This document shows, piece after piece, positions 17,683 to 25,742 of a DNA stretch of 64,000 nt. The first letter of the stretch is position 1. Every line of letters begins with the position of its first letter. Below the pieces are notes generated by a model, which worked only from the letters and a program-made list of their open reading frames with translations, was not told where the DNA came from and did no database searches. The position numbers were made by a program, and so were the translations under genes. The stretch comes from Clostridium sp. JN-1 (GTDB lineage: Bacteria > Bacillota > Clostridia > Clostridiales > Clostridiaceae): the NCBI RefSeq assembly GCF_003718715.1, contig NZ_CP033465.1:1860001-1924000 (forward strand). Direction: 5' to 3'.

Positions 17683-18336
17683 ATGGGAGTATTCAAAAGA
17701 GTATCAAATATTTTTAGGGCAAAGGCAAATAATGCATTAGATAATGTTGAAAATCCAGTAGAGCTTTTAAATCAAAAGGTTAGAGATATGGAAGAAAGTT
17801 TTAACAAGGCAAAACTTTCTTCTGCACAAATATTAGGTAATGTTCATGAAATAGAAAAGAAAATGAATGCTGCAAAAAAAGCTTCTGAGGACTTTGATAA
17901 TAAAGTAAAATTAGCTTTAAGCAAAGGTAATGAAGATCTTGCTAAAAAAGCACTTGCTAAAAAAATTGAAGCTGATAAAAGTTATGATTCATTAAAAGCA
18001 AGTCATGAGGTTGCTGTAAAAAAAGCTGAAACTATAAAGCAAAAATTATCAGAGCTTGAACACGAAATTGAAAAAACAAGAACTTACAGAGATGAAGCCA
18101 CTGCAAGATATAATAATGCGGAAGCTAGTAAAAAAGTTAATGAAATTTTAGCTGATGTAAATACGGGAAATAATAAAATAAGTTTAGACGATATAGAAAG
18201 AAAAATTCAAAAGAAGGAATCCATAGCTGAAGGATTAGAAGATTTAAAAAAGGATGACTTTTTCGATAAGGAATTTGAAAAATTAAATGAACCAGATCTT
18301 GATTCAGAATTAGAAAAATATAAACAAAAAAATTAA
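17683..18336 (+). CDS. pspA: PspA/IM30 family envelope stress protein
   Basis: Peripheral membrane protein of the ESCRT-III-like PspA/Vipp1 family that stabilises damaged membranes. The 217-residue protein begins with the amphipathic helix MGVFKRVSNIFRAKANNALD, then VENPVELLNQKVRDMEE, and continues as a long charged coiled coil to about residue 180. AGGAGG lies 7-12 bp before ATG. It is followed by a TerB-like gene 35 bp downstream, likely in one operon. No pspBC or liaIH genes are nearby. Confidence 0.92.
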   Translation: MGVFKRVSNIFRAKANNALDNVENPVELLNQKVRDMEESFNKAKLSSAQILGNVHEIEKKMNAAKKASEDFDNKVKLALSKGNEDLAKKALAKKIEADKSYDSLKASHEVAVKKAETIKQKLSELEHEIEKTRTYRDEATARYNNAEASKKVNEILADVNTGNNKISLDDIERKIQKKESIAEGLEDLKKDDFFDKEFEKLNEPDLDSELEKYKQKN

Positions 18337-18371
18337 TATATCTCTTGTTAACTTTAAAGGAGGATCAGAGG

Positions 18372-18809
18372 ATGTTTTTAAATGAATTGAATAAAAAAGA
18401 GTCTATTGCTTTTATAAATCTAGTTGAACTGCTGGCTAAATCAGATAACTTGTTCGCTAAAAATGAAAAAAGTTTGATCAATGACTACATAGTTGAGCTT
18501 TCACTTAAAGATGAAGAAATTCCTGATTTATCATTTGATAAGGTTATTGAACATTTTAAAAATTCCACAAGCAGAATTAAAAACATAGTATATCTTGAAC
18601 TTATTGGCTTAGCCTTAATAGATGGAAGTTTTGATAAAGAAGAGATAAGATTTTTAAATGCAATTGCCGGTCAATTTAACATAAGTAAGGAAAAACAGCA
18701 AGATTTTATAGATTATTTTAAAATAGTACAAGAAAAGTATGACTCAACATTTATTGATGCTGAAAGTAAATTGAAATCTTTAAAAGAACTTGCTCAAAAA
18801 TTATTATAA
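18372..18809 (+). CDS. TerB-like helical protein
   Basis: Small acidic all-helical cytoplasmic protein of 145 residues. The segment ELIGLALIDGSFDKEEIRFL (about 83-102) resembles the TerB/DUF533-type fold, in which an acidic D-G-x-F-D-x-x-E loop is conserved. The start MFLNELNKKES is chosen because AGGAGG precedes it at 8 bp; an upstream frame extension lacks a ribosome site. Its position behind pspA suggests a membrane-stress role, but this is inference. Family assignment moderate. Confidence 0.6.
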   Translation: MFLNELNKKESIAFINLVELLAKSDNLFAKNEKSLINDYIVELSLKDEEIPDLSFDKVIEHFKNSTSRIKNIVYLELIGLALIDGSFDKEEIRFLNAIAGQFNISKEKQQDFIDYFKIVQEKYDSTFIDAESKLKSLKELAQKLL

Positions 18810-18810
18810 A

Positions 18811-18850
18811 AAAGGCCTCCAGATTCCAATATGGTTTTCTGGAGGTTCTT
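18811..18850. terminator. convergent terminator after the TerB-like gene
   Basis: Stem CCTCCAGA / TCTGGAGG extended by A and T tracts (AAAAAAGG ... TTCTTAATTTT), between convergent genes; it probably serves both strands. Confidence 0.75.
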
Positions 18851-18859
18851 AATTTTAAC

Positions 18860-19177
18860 TTATTTTTTATAAAATATCGCAACAGCTGCAAATCCAAAAT
18901 AAAATGGTATATAAGCAAATCCTGTAGAATCAAAATTTATAATCATATTTGCTATATATACTATCGGAACAGATATTAGCATAACTATTTTATTAATTTT
19001 AAGTTTATTAGATACAATTCCTAAAATAAAAGATATACAAGGGTAATAGACAAATATTAATATCATTATTGATTTTATAGACAAGTCCTTAGTAAAATGA
19101 GTTACCACTGCAATTAAAATTATAGATACAGCTATCATGAGTATATTGAATATAGTATTTCTTAAATTTTGCTTCAT
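18860..19177 (-). CDS. small membrane protein of unknown function
   Basis: Hypothetical integral membrane protein of 105 residues. Three to four hydrophobic segments are visible (about 8-27, 36-56, 64-81, 88-103), with the basic N-terminus MKQNLRNT likely cytoplasmic. No motif was recognised. An AGGAG ribosome site lies upstream of the ATG and the codon use looks like neighbouring genes, so it is probably real. It stands alone, convergent to the pspA operon. Confidence 0.6.
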   Translation of the reverse strand: MKQNLRNTIFNILMIAVSIILIAVVTHFTKDLSIKSIMILIFVYYPCISFILGIVSNKLKINKIVMLISVPIVYIANMIINFDSTGFAYIPFYFGFAAVAIFYKK

Positions 19178-19316
19178 TAGTTTAGCTCCTTATTGTACAC
19201 AAATTATATATTTATTTTACCATTAACATCTATTATATCAATAAACCAGCATTAAAAGTTTGTGTCAAGTCCCAGCTAACAATTTATTTTTTGAAATTTT
19301 TCCATTATAAATTTAG

Positions 19317-19970
19317 TTAAAAATCAAAATTCCTATACAATTTTAAAGATACTAAATAAGATATAGTGTAACTTACTAAACCAACTATAAAAAATGCTGT
19401 CATAATTGTATAAATCAAATCCGGTCTAGTTAAAAATCCAATAATTTTTCCCCCGATAACTGTTTCAGAAATCTTTTTTATAATTTGAGGTATTAAAAAT
19501 AATAATATATATGTTACTAATTTTACACTTTCTATAAACTTACTTTCCTTTATTTCAAATGGATTTATAATTGCAAAATAAATTAAAAGACAACTCAATG
19601 GAACAATTAAAACCCATGGACTTGTTAAATTGTATCCTTTAATTCCTATAACTTTCAATAATAGAGTTTCTACAGCCATAACTAAATAAAAAAATAAAGT
19701 GTAGATTATCATCATCAAGTAATTAGACAGTACTACCAAGTTTCTATGGACTGGTAAACTGTTTATTATCATGTAATCATTTTTTCTCTTCTTATACCTT
19801 TCCATAATTAAAAAACTTAGATATCCCATAAAAAGCACTATGAAACCATATCCTAAATTATTGAATTTACTTGCTTTATATACTATATACACACATACAG
19901 CTAAAATCAATGTAAATATATATAATGACTTTCTTACAAGAATCAATTCTTTATTTATTAAATTTATCAT
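19317..19970 (-). CDS. ABC-2 type permease of a GntR-controlled transporter
   Basis: Membrane subunit of an ABC exporter, 217 residues with about six hydrophobic helices and no signal peptide. The start at MINLINKELILVRKS is supported by GGGGGTGAG upstream; a TTG five codons earlier lies within the ribosome site region. Last gene of the operon GntR regulator, ATPase, permease, permease. The two permeases differ in sequence, suggesting a heteromeric channel. Such YtrA/YtrBC-like operons respond to cell-wall antibiotics in Bacillus; function here is inferred. Confidence 0.8.
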   Translation of the reverse strand: MINLINKELILVRKSLYIFTLILAVCVYIVYKASKFNNLGYGFIVLFMGYLSFLIMERYKKRKNDYMIINSLPVHRNLVVLSNYLMMIIYTLFFYLVMAVETLLLKVIGIKGYNLTSPWVLIVPLSCLLIYFAIINPFEIKESKFIESVKLVTYILLFLIPQIIKKISETVIGGKIIGFLTRPDLIYTIMTAFFIVGLVSYTISYLVSLKLYRNFDF

Positions 19971-20010
19971 TTTTCTCACCCCCAAAATTCATGTTCAACA
20001 TAATATTTTT

Positions 20011-20658
20011 TTAAATATCCTTTTTTTCATAAAATTTAATAGATAACAAGATACATACTATAAAAAATATAGTAGTAAATGCTGCAGCTGCAGGTTGAAT
20101 TTCAAAGTAATTGAAGCCTAAAAAATTTATGATCTTATCTACATTATTAAAATCTTGTTCTGAACTCTTTAAAAAGAATGTAAAACTACTAGTCCAAATT
20201 ATAATATATAAGATTGCTGCAGCTAATTGAGAAACTCTGTACTTTAAAGAGAAATTTATGAGTAAATTAAAACACATAATAATGCTTACAAATTCAAAAG
20301 CAAAAAGTAGCTTATTAAATGAAATCACATTAAAATTTCCAAAAATGCTTAATAAGAATGATAGTACATAACAAAAAAACACCACAACAACTTGTAAGAT
20401 AAGTACTTCAATATATCTTGAAATCACTATTTGTTTTCTAGTTACAGGGAGAGAGTTGGTAATATTATTTGCCTTCCTAAATCCTTCAACTCTTCCTGCA
20501 CCTTCCACTATTACATATACAAGTGCAAAACTCATTAAAAAATATATTCCATCTGTTCTCAATTGACTTTGAAAGCAAAATAAAATAAACATTATTATGA
20601 CAATACTTCTAATTGAAGTTTTTTGATACATTAAGTCCTTCAATATGAGATTAAGCAT
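20011..20658 (-). CDS. ABC-2 type permease
   Basis: Membrane protein of 215 residues with six predicted helices; the N-terminal MLNLILKDLMYQKTSIR and SLPVTRKQIVISRYIEVLIL are typical of ABC-2 permeases (NSLPVTRKQIV-type cytoplasmic loop). The ATG follows the ATPase stop by 3 bp, with GGGGGA formed by the end of the ATPase gene. It is part of the GntR-ATPase-permease-permease operon. Confidence 0.82.
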   Translation of the reverse strand: MLNLILKDLMYQKTSIRSIVIIMFILFCFQSQLRTDGIYFLMSFALVYVIVEGAGRVEGFRKANNITNSLPVTRKQIVISRYIEVLILQVVVVFFCYVLSFLLSIFGNFNVISFNKLLFAFEFVSIIMCFNLLINFSLKYRVSQLAAAILYIIIWTSSFTFFLKSSEQDFNNVDKIINFLGFNYFEIQPAAAAFTTIFFIVCILLSIKFYEKKDI

Positions 20659-20661
20659 CTC

Positions 20662-21522
20662 TTATTCCCCCTTTAAAGTAGTAAAAAACATGATATCCTC
20701 TAAACTTGCTTTTTCAACTAAAACCTTATCTTTATATGTCCTTCTAATATCATCCTTATTACTAGTTAGGGCTTCAAATCCAAATTTATTTTTTCTAATA
20801 CCTATGAATTGTCTTTTAGAATCTTCATTTAACATGTCAAGGGATCCTTTGACAATTGCATATTCATCCATAACAACATCTTTTTCTTTTGAAAAAACTA
20901 TTTTTCCATTATTTATAAATGTTATATAATCTGCAATCTTTTCTAAATCAGTAGTTATATGAGTAGAAAAAAATATACTCTTTTTTTCATCTTGTATCAA
21001 TTCATATAATATGTCCAAAATTTCTCTTCTAAAGATTGGATCAAGTCCTGCTGTTGGCTCATCCATTATTATAAGCTCAGCATTATGGCTTAAAGCCATA
21101 GCAAGTGCAAATTTAGTTTTCATTCCCTTGGAAAGTTTTTTTATCTTATCTTTTAAATTTAATCCAAATTGATTTATATAATTATTGAAAACACTATCAT
21201 CCCATTTAGAATAAAAAGGTCTTATTATTTTCCTCATTTCATAAATTGTAAGTTCATCATAATAGTAGTTTTCATCATATACAAAACCTATTCTATTTTT
21301 TACTTCTCTTTCATACTTTTCATTGTCCATGCCAAATAATTTTATTTCACCACTTGTTTTTTTGACTAAATTCATTATGAGCTTTATAGTTGTACTTTTT
21401 CCTGCACCATTTGGTCCTATAAATCCCATTATATATCCCTTTGGAAGAGTAAAATTTATGTCCTTTAAAGTAAAATTATCATATTCTTTTCTCAAATTTC
21501 TTATTTCTAAAATATTATCCAT
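20662..21522 (-). CDS. ABC transporter ATP-binding protein (YtrB-like)
   Basis: Cytoplasmic ATPase subunit, 286 residues. Walker A GPNGAGKST at 36-44, signature KLSKGMKTKFALAMAL, Walker B LIIMDEPTAGLDP and the H-loop FFSTHITTDLEKIADY are all present. LSKGM instead of LSGGQ is normal for ABC-2 drug/peptide exporters. The start MDNILEIRN has GGAGG 8 bp upstream. It lies 48 bp downstream of the GntR regulator. Confidence 0.93.
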   Translation of the reverse strand: MDNILEIRNLRKEYDNFTLKDINFTLPKGYIMGFIGPNGAGKSTTIKLIMNLVKKTSGEIKLFGMDNEKYEREVKNRIGFVYDENYYYDELTIYEMRKIIRPFYSKWDDSVFNNYINQFGLNLKDKIKKLSKGMKTKFALAMALSHNAELIIMDEPTAGLDPIFRREILDILYELIQDEKKSIFFSTHITTDLEKIADYITFINNGKIVFSKEKDVVMDEYAIVKGSLDMLNEDSKRQFIGIRKNKFGFEALTSNKDDIRRTYKDKVLVEKASLEDIMFFTTLKGE

Positions 21523-21570
21523 TATAACTACCTCCATTTATAAGTTTAAATAATTTAACCATTTGCAAAC

Positions 21571-21942
21571 CTAATTGTTATATAAAACCTTAAGAACTTC
21601 TATAATTTCCTCTAATGAAATATCCATGGCTATGCTCTCATCAACCACATCTTGAAGTTTTTCCTCTATCATCTTCATTTTCCTCTCTTTTAAAATCTCC
21701 TTGTTTTGTGCTGAAACAAAGCTTCCTTTTCCAGGCACAGTTTCAATAAATCCTTCCCTCTCAAGTTCTTCATAAGCTCTTTTAGTTGTAATAACACTTA
21801 TCTGAAGTTCTTTAGCAAGATTTCTTATAGAAGGAAGGCTTTCTCCTTGATCAATATCTCCCCTTATAATTAATGCCTTTATCTGTTCTTTTATCTGTTC
21901 GTAAATTGGTTTATTAGAGGAATTAGATATTAAAATATTCAT
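21571..21942 (-). CDS. GntR family regulator, YtrA subfamily
   Basis: DNA-binding repressor of 123 residues: an N-terminal winged helix (KPIYEQIKEQIKALIIRGDI, SIRNLAKELQISVITTKRAY, then FIETVPGKGSFV) plus a short C-terminal dimerisation helix pair, the architecture of YtrA regulators. It is the first gene of the ABC exporter operon and a long palindrome lies just upstream, so autoregulation of the operon is likely. The inducer is unknown. Confidence 0.9.
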   Translation of the reverse strand: MNILISNSSNKPIYEQIKEQIKALIIRGDIDQGESLPSIRNLAKELQISVITTKRAYEELEREGFIETVPGKGSFVSAQNKEILKERKMKMIEEKLQDVVDESIAMDISLEEIIEVLKVLYNN

Positions 21943-21963
21943 ATTTATTACCCCTTAATATTT

Positions 21964-22006
21964 TATGTATATACTGTATATGATAAGTATATACAGTATA
22001 TACATA
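21964..22006. promoter_or_regulatory. GntR operator palindrome
   Basis: Perfect 17-bp arms (TATGTATATACTGTATA / its reverse complement) separated by 9 bp, starting 22 bp before the GntR start codon. Size, position and symmetry fit the operator of the adjacent YtrA-type regulator. Confidence 0.75.
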
Positions 22007-22031
22007 AAAAGCAATACCCTTTTAAAAACAT

Positions 22032-22246
22032 AGGACAGAGGACAATGAAGGTTGATTTTTTTGCCAACGCAAAAAAATCTTTAAATTTATATAAGTTAGC
22101 AATGTTTCGCTTTAGCGAAACGAGCTATAAAAAATTTAATTAAAGATTTTTCGTAAGCTTAGCTGAGAAAAATCCTCCTTCTCTGTCCTATGTCCTCTGT
22201 CCTATGTCCTCTGCTTTTGTCCTTTGCTTTTGTCCTTTGTCCTATG
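22032..22246. repeat. multi-hairpin dispersed repeat, full-length copy
   Basis: About 215 bp. The left end AGGACAGAGGACAATGAAGG is mirrored at the right end by inverted CTCTGTCC/TATGTCC units. Inside are three hairpins: GATTTTTTTGC-CAAC-GCAAAAAAATC, GTTTCGCTTTAGCGAAAC and GATTTTTC...GAAAAATC. The right end carries repeated CTCTGTCCTATGTC and GCTTTTGTCCTTT units. A partial copy is at 16455-16514. The element abuts the stop codon of the TDT carrier gene. It fills the gap between the GntR operator and that gene. Confidence 0.8.
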
Positions 22247-22247
22247 T

Positions 22248-23174
22248 TTAAGATATATTATCTTTTGGAATAAGAAATTGGATATATCTAACTAGCACAT
22301 ATAATGTTATTAAAACTCCTGCTGCTTCTTGAAATTTTGCTAAATATTTCAGTGATAAAATAGCTTGTCCAGACTTATTTAAGAATCCATTTACAAGCTT
22401 CATTGCCATAGCACTTATAACAAGTGGAAATGTAAATCCCGAATAACTTGGATAAAATTTTAACCTTAAAAGCTTAAATAACATAATTATAACTACCGAA
22501 TACATTATAATTGATAATGTAATTAGCAGCCAAAACATTATCATATTTTTAACTTTAAATGAATTCATATATCCTGCCAAGAGCAAGCTTGCTGGTGCTG
22601 CAAATATAGCTAGTGTTGGTAATGCTTCTTCTGGTATTTTCTTAAACTTTATAACTCTGTAAATAACCACTGGCAAAAGTACTAAATAAGTTATAAATCC
22701 AAACCAAAATATTACTCGACCTACATTCGCCATTCCAAAAACAGGACCTGTTACACTAGCAAAAACTATACCAACGTAGACGATAAACCAAGATGAAAAC
22801 ACTTTCTCAATATTAAAATCAAGTACAAATTTCTTCGTAAACCACAGTATTAATAAAATATGTATTATAAGTCCTGCAATCCACACTGTAAAAGCTAATG
22901 ATGCTGCATATTCTTTAAGGTAAGTTGCCATTAACATGATGCTCATTGAAAGTGTTGGAAATGTGTTAGCTACAACGGGATTATTTAGTTTTTCAGCTGC
23001 ACTCTTAGGATATTTTATAATCTTTGCTATTATTAAAGTAAATAGTATTAATGCTATTATTCCAAATATACTATGGTATACCTCTCCATGTGACTGCACA
23101 AGATTTCCTGATGCTGCTAGTCCTAAAATAAGTCCTACTATAGGTACTGGATACTTTTTTAAAAATTGATTCAT
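22248..23174 (-). CDS. TDT (TehA-like) family membrane transporter
   Basis: Integral membrane protein of 308 residues with ten hydrophobic segments, a tellurite-resistance/dicarboxylate transporter (TDT) family member. The N-terminal PVPIVGLILGLAASGNL, the NTFPTLSMSIMLMATYLK region and LPTLAIFAAPASLLLAGY (pore helices) fit TehA-like anion channels. Substrate unknown. Its ATG is only 3 bp from the ATG of the divergent C-GCAxxG-C-C gene, and no clear ribosome site is seen. Confidence 0.85.
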   Translation of the reverse strand: MNQFLKKYPVPIVGLILGLAASGNLVQSHGEVYHSIFGIIALILFTLIIAKIIKYPKSAAEKLNNPVVANTFPTLSMSIMLMATYLKEYAASLAFTVWIAGLIIHILLILWFTKKFVLDFNIEKVFSSWFIVYVGIVFASVTGPVFGMANVGRVIFWFGFITYLVLLPVVIYRVIKFKKIPEEALPTLAIFAAPASLLLAGYMNSFKVKNMIMFWLLITLSIIMYSVVIIMLFKLLRLKFYPSYSGFTFPLVISAMAMKLVNGFLNKSGQAILSLKYLAKFQEAAGVLITLYVLVRYIQFLIPKDNIS

Positions 23175-23177
23175 TAA

Positions 23178-23666
23178 ATGTCTTTAATAAATAAAAGTGA
23201 ATTGACCAAAGAAGAACTTCTTGACAAGGTTCAAGCTAATGCTGAAGAACTTTTCAGAAGCGGTACATTTTTTTGCAGCGAGTCAGTAGTACAAACAATC
23301 AACGAATTATTAGGAAAGCCATATGATAATAACATAGTTAAGCTGGCAAGTGGATTTCCTATAGGAATGGGTAAGTCAGGATGTTTATGTGGTGCCGTTT
23401 CAGGTGGGCAAATGACTTTAGGCATGGTATATGGCAAAGTTAAAGGTCAGTCCATGAATGAAAAGATGTTTAAAAAATCTAAGGCCCTTCACGACTACAT
23501 TAAAGATGAATACAAGTCAACTTGCTGCAGAGTTATAACAAGAGAATGGGCTGGAGATAACTTCAAAAGTCAAGAAAGAAAAAATCATTGTATCACAATC
23601 ACTGGTAAAGTAGCAAGATGGGTTGCTAATGAATTTATTGAAGATGGACAAATTAAAGTAAAGTAA
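23178..23666 (+). CDS. C-GCAxxG-C-C family (putative redox-active) protein
   Basis: Cytoplasmic 162-residue protein of the C_GCAxxG_C_C family, characterised by scattered conserved cysteines thought to bind a metal or redox cofactor. Visible: FFCSESVV, GMGKSGCLCGAVSGG, KSTCCRVITREW and KNHCITITG. The family's G-C-A-x-x-G is here GCLCGAVSGG. Length normal. Divergent from the TDT gene with only 3 bp between the start codons, and upstream DNA is the coding part of that gene, so the ribosome site is not apparent. Confidence 0.85.
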   Translation: MSLINKSELTKEELLDKVQANAEELFRSGTFFCSESVVQTINELLGKPYDNNIVKLASGFPIGMGKSGCLCGAVSGGQMTLGMVYGKVKGQSMNEKMFKKSKALHDYIKDEYKSTCCRVITREWAGDNFKSQERKNHCITITGKVARWVANEFIEDGQIKVK

Positions 23667-23700
23667 TATTATGATCTTTAAAACTTATACATAAAAATAT

Positions 23701-23738
23701 AGCTTGTTGAATAACAATATTGGTTGTTCAACAAGCTT
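23701..23738 (+). terminator. terminator of the C-GCAxxG-C-C gene
   Basis: Perfect stem AGCTTGTTGAA / TTCAACAAGCT followed by TTTGTAAATTT; convergent with the next minus-strand gene and probably shared. Confidence 0.75.
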
Positions 23739-23746
23739 TTGTAAAT

Positions 23747-24370
23747 TTACGATACTTTATCTAAACTTTTTATTTCGCTGCTTATAGCTTCAAATCTTCT
23801 CTTGTCTTTTAAATCTAATGCCCCATTTGCAAACACATACAGTGCTTCCAGGTAAATTTCATCACGTTCCTTCTTTGTAATAGGATTCAAGAAAATTTCA
23901 CTATCATATTTAATTTTTGGTTTATTTCCAAAATAAACTTGCTTTAATACCTTTATATATGTTGTGAACTCATCTTTAAACAGCACAAAAAAATTTCTAT
24001 TTTGCTTATCTACATTATTCTTTATTGAACACATTTTTACACAATCTTGATTTAGAGAATTAATTACTATTTTTTCTCCATTTTTAATGATAAACTCTTT
24101 ATACTCTATGTGTTCATTATTCATAAACCTATTATTTATCTTATTTAAAAAGTTTATATATCTTTTCAATTCATCTCTAGTTAAAGAATACTGATTGTCT
24201 ATAATTTGTCTATTTATATTTTTCTTAAACGACAAATTACAATTAATTAAATCATTAAATGATACAATTATATAATCTGTCATTTTATTTAAAACTTTGT
24301 CTGGAATAAGTTTTATTTGATAAGAAGAATCATCTTCTATTTTTGGTAAAATAAATTTACTAATTTCCAT
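23747..24370 (-). CDS. hypothetical protein
   Basis: Soluble charged protein of 207 residues starting MEISKFILPKIEDDSS, with AGGAG 9 bp before the ATG. No domain was recognised. The sequence is rich in Lys, Asn and Ile, and predicted mostly alpha-helical with DEIYLEALYVFANGALDLKDKRRFEAISSE near the C-terminus. No signal peptide or membrane helix. It stands alone upstream of the tRNA cluster on the same strand; nothing links it to a pathway. Confidence 0.55.
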   Translation of the reverse strand: MEISKFILPKIEDDSSYQIKLIPDKVLNKMTDYIIVSFNDLINCNLSFKKNINRQIIDNQYSLTRDELKRYINFLNKINNRFMNNEHIEYKEFIIKNGEKIVINSLNQDCVKMCSIKNNVDKQNRNFFVLFKDEFTTYIKVLKQVYFGNKPKIKYDSEIFLNPITKKERDEIYLEALYVFANGALDLKDKRRFEAISSEIKSLDKVS

Positions 24371-24522
24371 AATCAACTCTCCTAAATATAACCAATTCAT
24401 GTAATCATACATGAAAAAATCATTTTATATATACATGCAAAATATTAAAAGCATTAAAAATATAGTAACCTTACACCATATTTTTAATACTTTTAATATT
24501 TAATTTAATATAATCAAAAATA

Positions 24523-24550
24523 AATATGACTTGCAAACTCAAGCCATATT
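24523..24550 (-). terminator. terminator of the tRNA operon
   Basis: Minus-strand stem AATATGGCTTG / CAAGTCATATT (one mismatch) followed by TATTTTTG, starting 6 bp after the tRNA-Leu 3' end. Confidence 0.7.
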
Positions 24551-24555
24551 ACAAT

Positions 24556-24640
24556 TGGTGCAGGTGAAGGGACTCGAACCCCCATGCCGTAAAGCGCTAG
24601 ATCCTAAGTCTAGTGCGTCTGCCAATTTCGCCACACCTGC
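24556..24640 (-). tRNA. tRNA-Leu (anticodon UAG)
   Basis: The 85-nt minus-strand cloverleaf has acceptor stem GCAGGTG/CACCTGC, anticodon stem-loop CTAGA-CTTAGGA-TCTAG (anticodon TAG), a long variable arm as expected for a class II tRNA, T-loop GTTCGAGTC, and encoded CCA. Third in the operon Gln-Lys-Leu; two small hairpins between Lys and Leu (about 24660-24710) may be processing spacers. Confidence 0.95.
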
Positions 24641-24723
24641 ATATATATAATTTAATGAGGTTAACGCCTTGCGTCGTTAACTAAGTGACTATCACAAAAT
24701 CAGAGATTTTGGATATCTACTTA

Positions 24724-24799
24724 TGGTGGCTTACCGGGGAATCGAACCCCGGACACCATGATTAAAAGTCATGTGCTCTACCAACTGAGCTAGTAAACC
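24724..24799 (-). tRNA. tRNA-Lys (anticodon UUU)
   Basis: The 76-nt minus-strand cloverleaf: acceptor GGTTTAC/GTAAGCC (one G-U), anticodon arm CATGA-CTTTTAA-TCATG, T-loop GTTCGATTC and encoded CCA. Confidence 0.96.
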
Positions 24800-24802
24800 T
24801 TA

Positions 24803-24877
24803 TGGCTGGGATGGCAGGATTTGAACCTACGAATGATGGAGTCAAAGTCCATTGCCTTACCACTTGGCGACACCCCA
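24803..24877 (-). tRNA. tRNA-Gln (anticodon UUG)
   Basis: The 75-nt minus-strand cloverleaf: acceptor TGGGGTG/CATCCCA, anticodon arm ATGGA-CTTTGAC-TCCAT, T-loop GTTCAAATC and encoded CCA after discriminator G. It lies 3 bp from tRNA-Lys. Confidence 0.96.
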
Positions 24878-25089
24878 ATAACTTAAAAATTATTAACAAC
24901 AACAACTAACACTCATACATTATAGTAACTTTTATTACACTTGTCAACCATTTTTTATTCATTTATGCCGATTATTAGCTTATTATCTACAATTCGTAAC
25001 TTTAAAAAATGCTTTGCATTTTTCTATATTATGATTTGAAAAATGGTTATAATAAACATAATAAACTAAATTTTTAGGTAGGCGATATT

Positions 25090-25656
25090 ATGAAAAATAG
25101 AATTCACTACAATTCTCCTGTTATATTAACTTTTAGCTTTTTGGCTTTTGGAGTACTACTTCTTGGAATGCTTACACAAGGTATCTCTACAAAACTTTTT
25201 TTCACCAGTTTTAGAACATCATTTTATGATCCATTACAATACTTAAGATTATTTACATATATTTTGGGTCATGCAAACTGGGCACATTTTTCAAGCAATT
25301 TTATTATAATACTATTAGTAGGTCCTATGGTTGAAGAAAAGTATGGCTCTAAAGAACTTTTTAAAATGATAATTTTCACAGCTTTCTTAACTGGATTTAT
25401 AAATATAACATTTTCAAATAACGCTTTGCTAGGTGCAAGTGGTATTGTGTTCATGTTAATACTTTTAAGTTCATTTGCCAATGTGAAGCATGGTGAAATA
25501 CCTCTTACTTTAATATTAGTTGTCATAGTATTTATGGGTAAAGAAATTTTTAGTGGTTTATTTATACAGGATAACATTGCTCATTCTGCGCACATAATAG
25601 GTGGACTTTGCGGCGGAGTTTTTGGTTATTTAAAAAATAGAAAAAAACTAGAATAA
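25090..25656 (+). CDS. rhomboid family intramembrane serine protease
   Basis: Membrane protease of 188 residues with six hydrophobic helices. The catalytic dyad is visible as Ser117 in GASG (115-118) and His168 in AHIIGG; the L1-loop motif HANWAHFSSN (61-70) is also conserved. Minimal six-helix form without extra domains. Substrates unknown. Transcribed alone, divergent from the tRNA operon; the leader has TAGGTAGG upstream of the ATG. Confidence 0.92.
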   Translation: MKNRIHYNSPVILTFSFLAFGVLLLGMLTQGISTKLFFTSFRTSFYDPLQYLRLFTYILGHANWAHFSSNFIIILLVGPMVEEKYGSKELFKMIIFTAFLTGFINITFSNNALLGASGIVFMLILLSSFANVKHGEIPLTLILVVIVFMGKEIFSGLFIQDNIAHSAHIIGGLCGGVFGYLKNRKKLE

Positions 25657-25742
25657 GTACAAATAAAATCAATAATTCAAATTGAATCTTCTTCTTGTTA
25701 ACTTACCATTATACAAAAGCATATGAGGAACAATAATCGACT

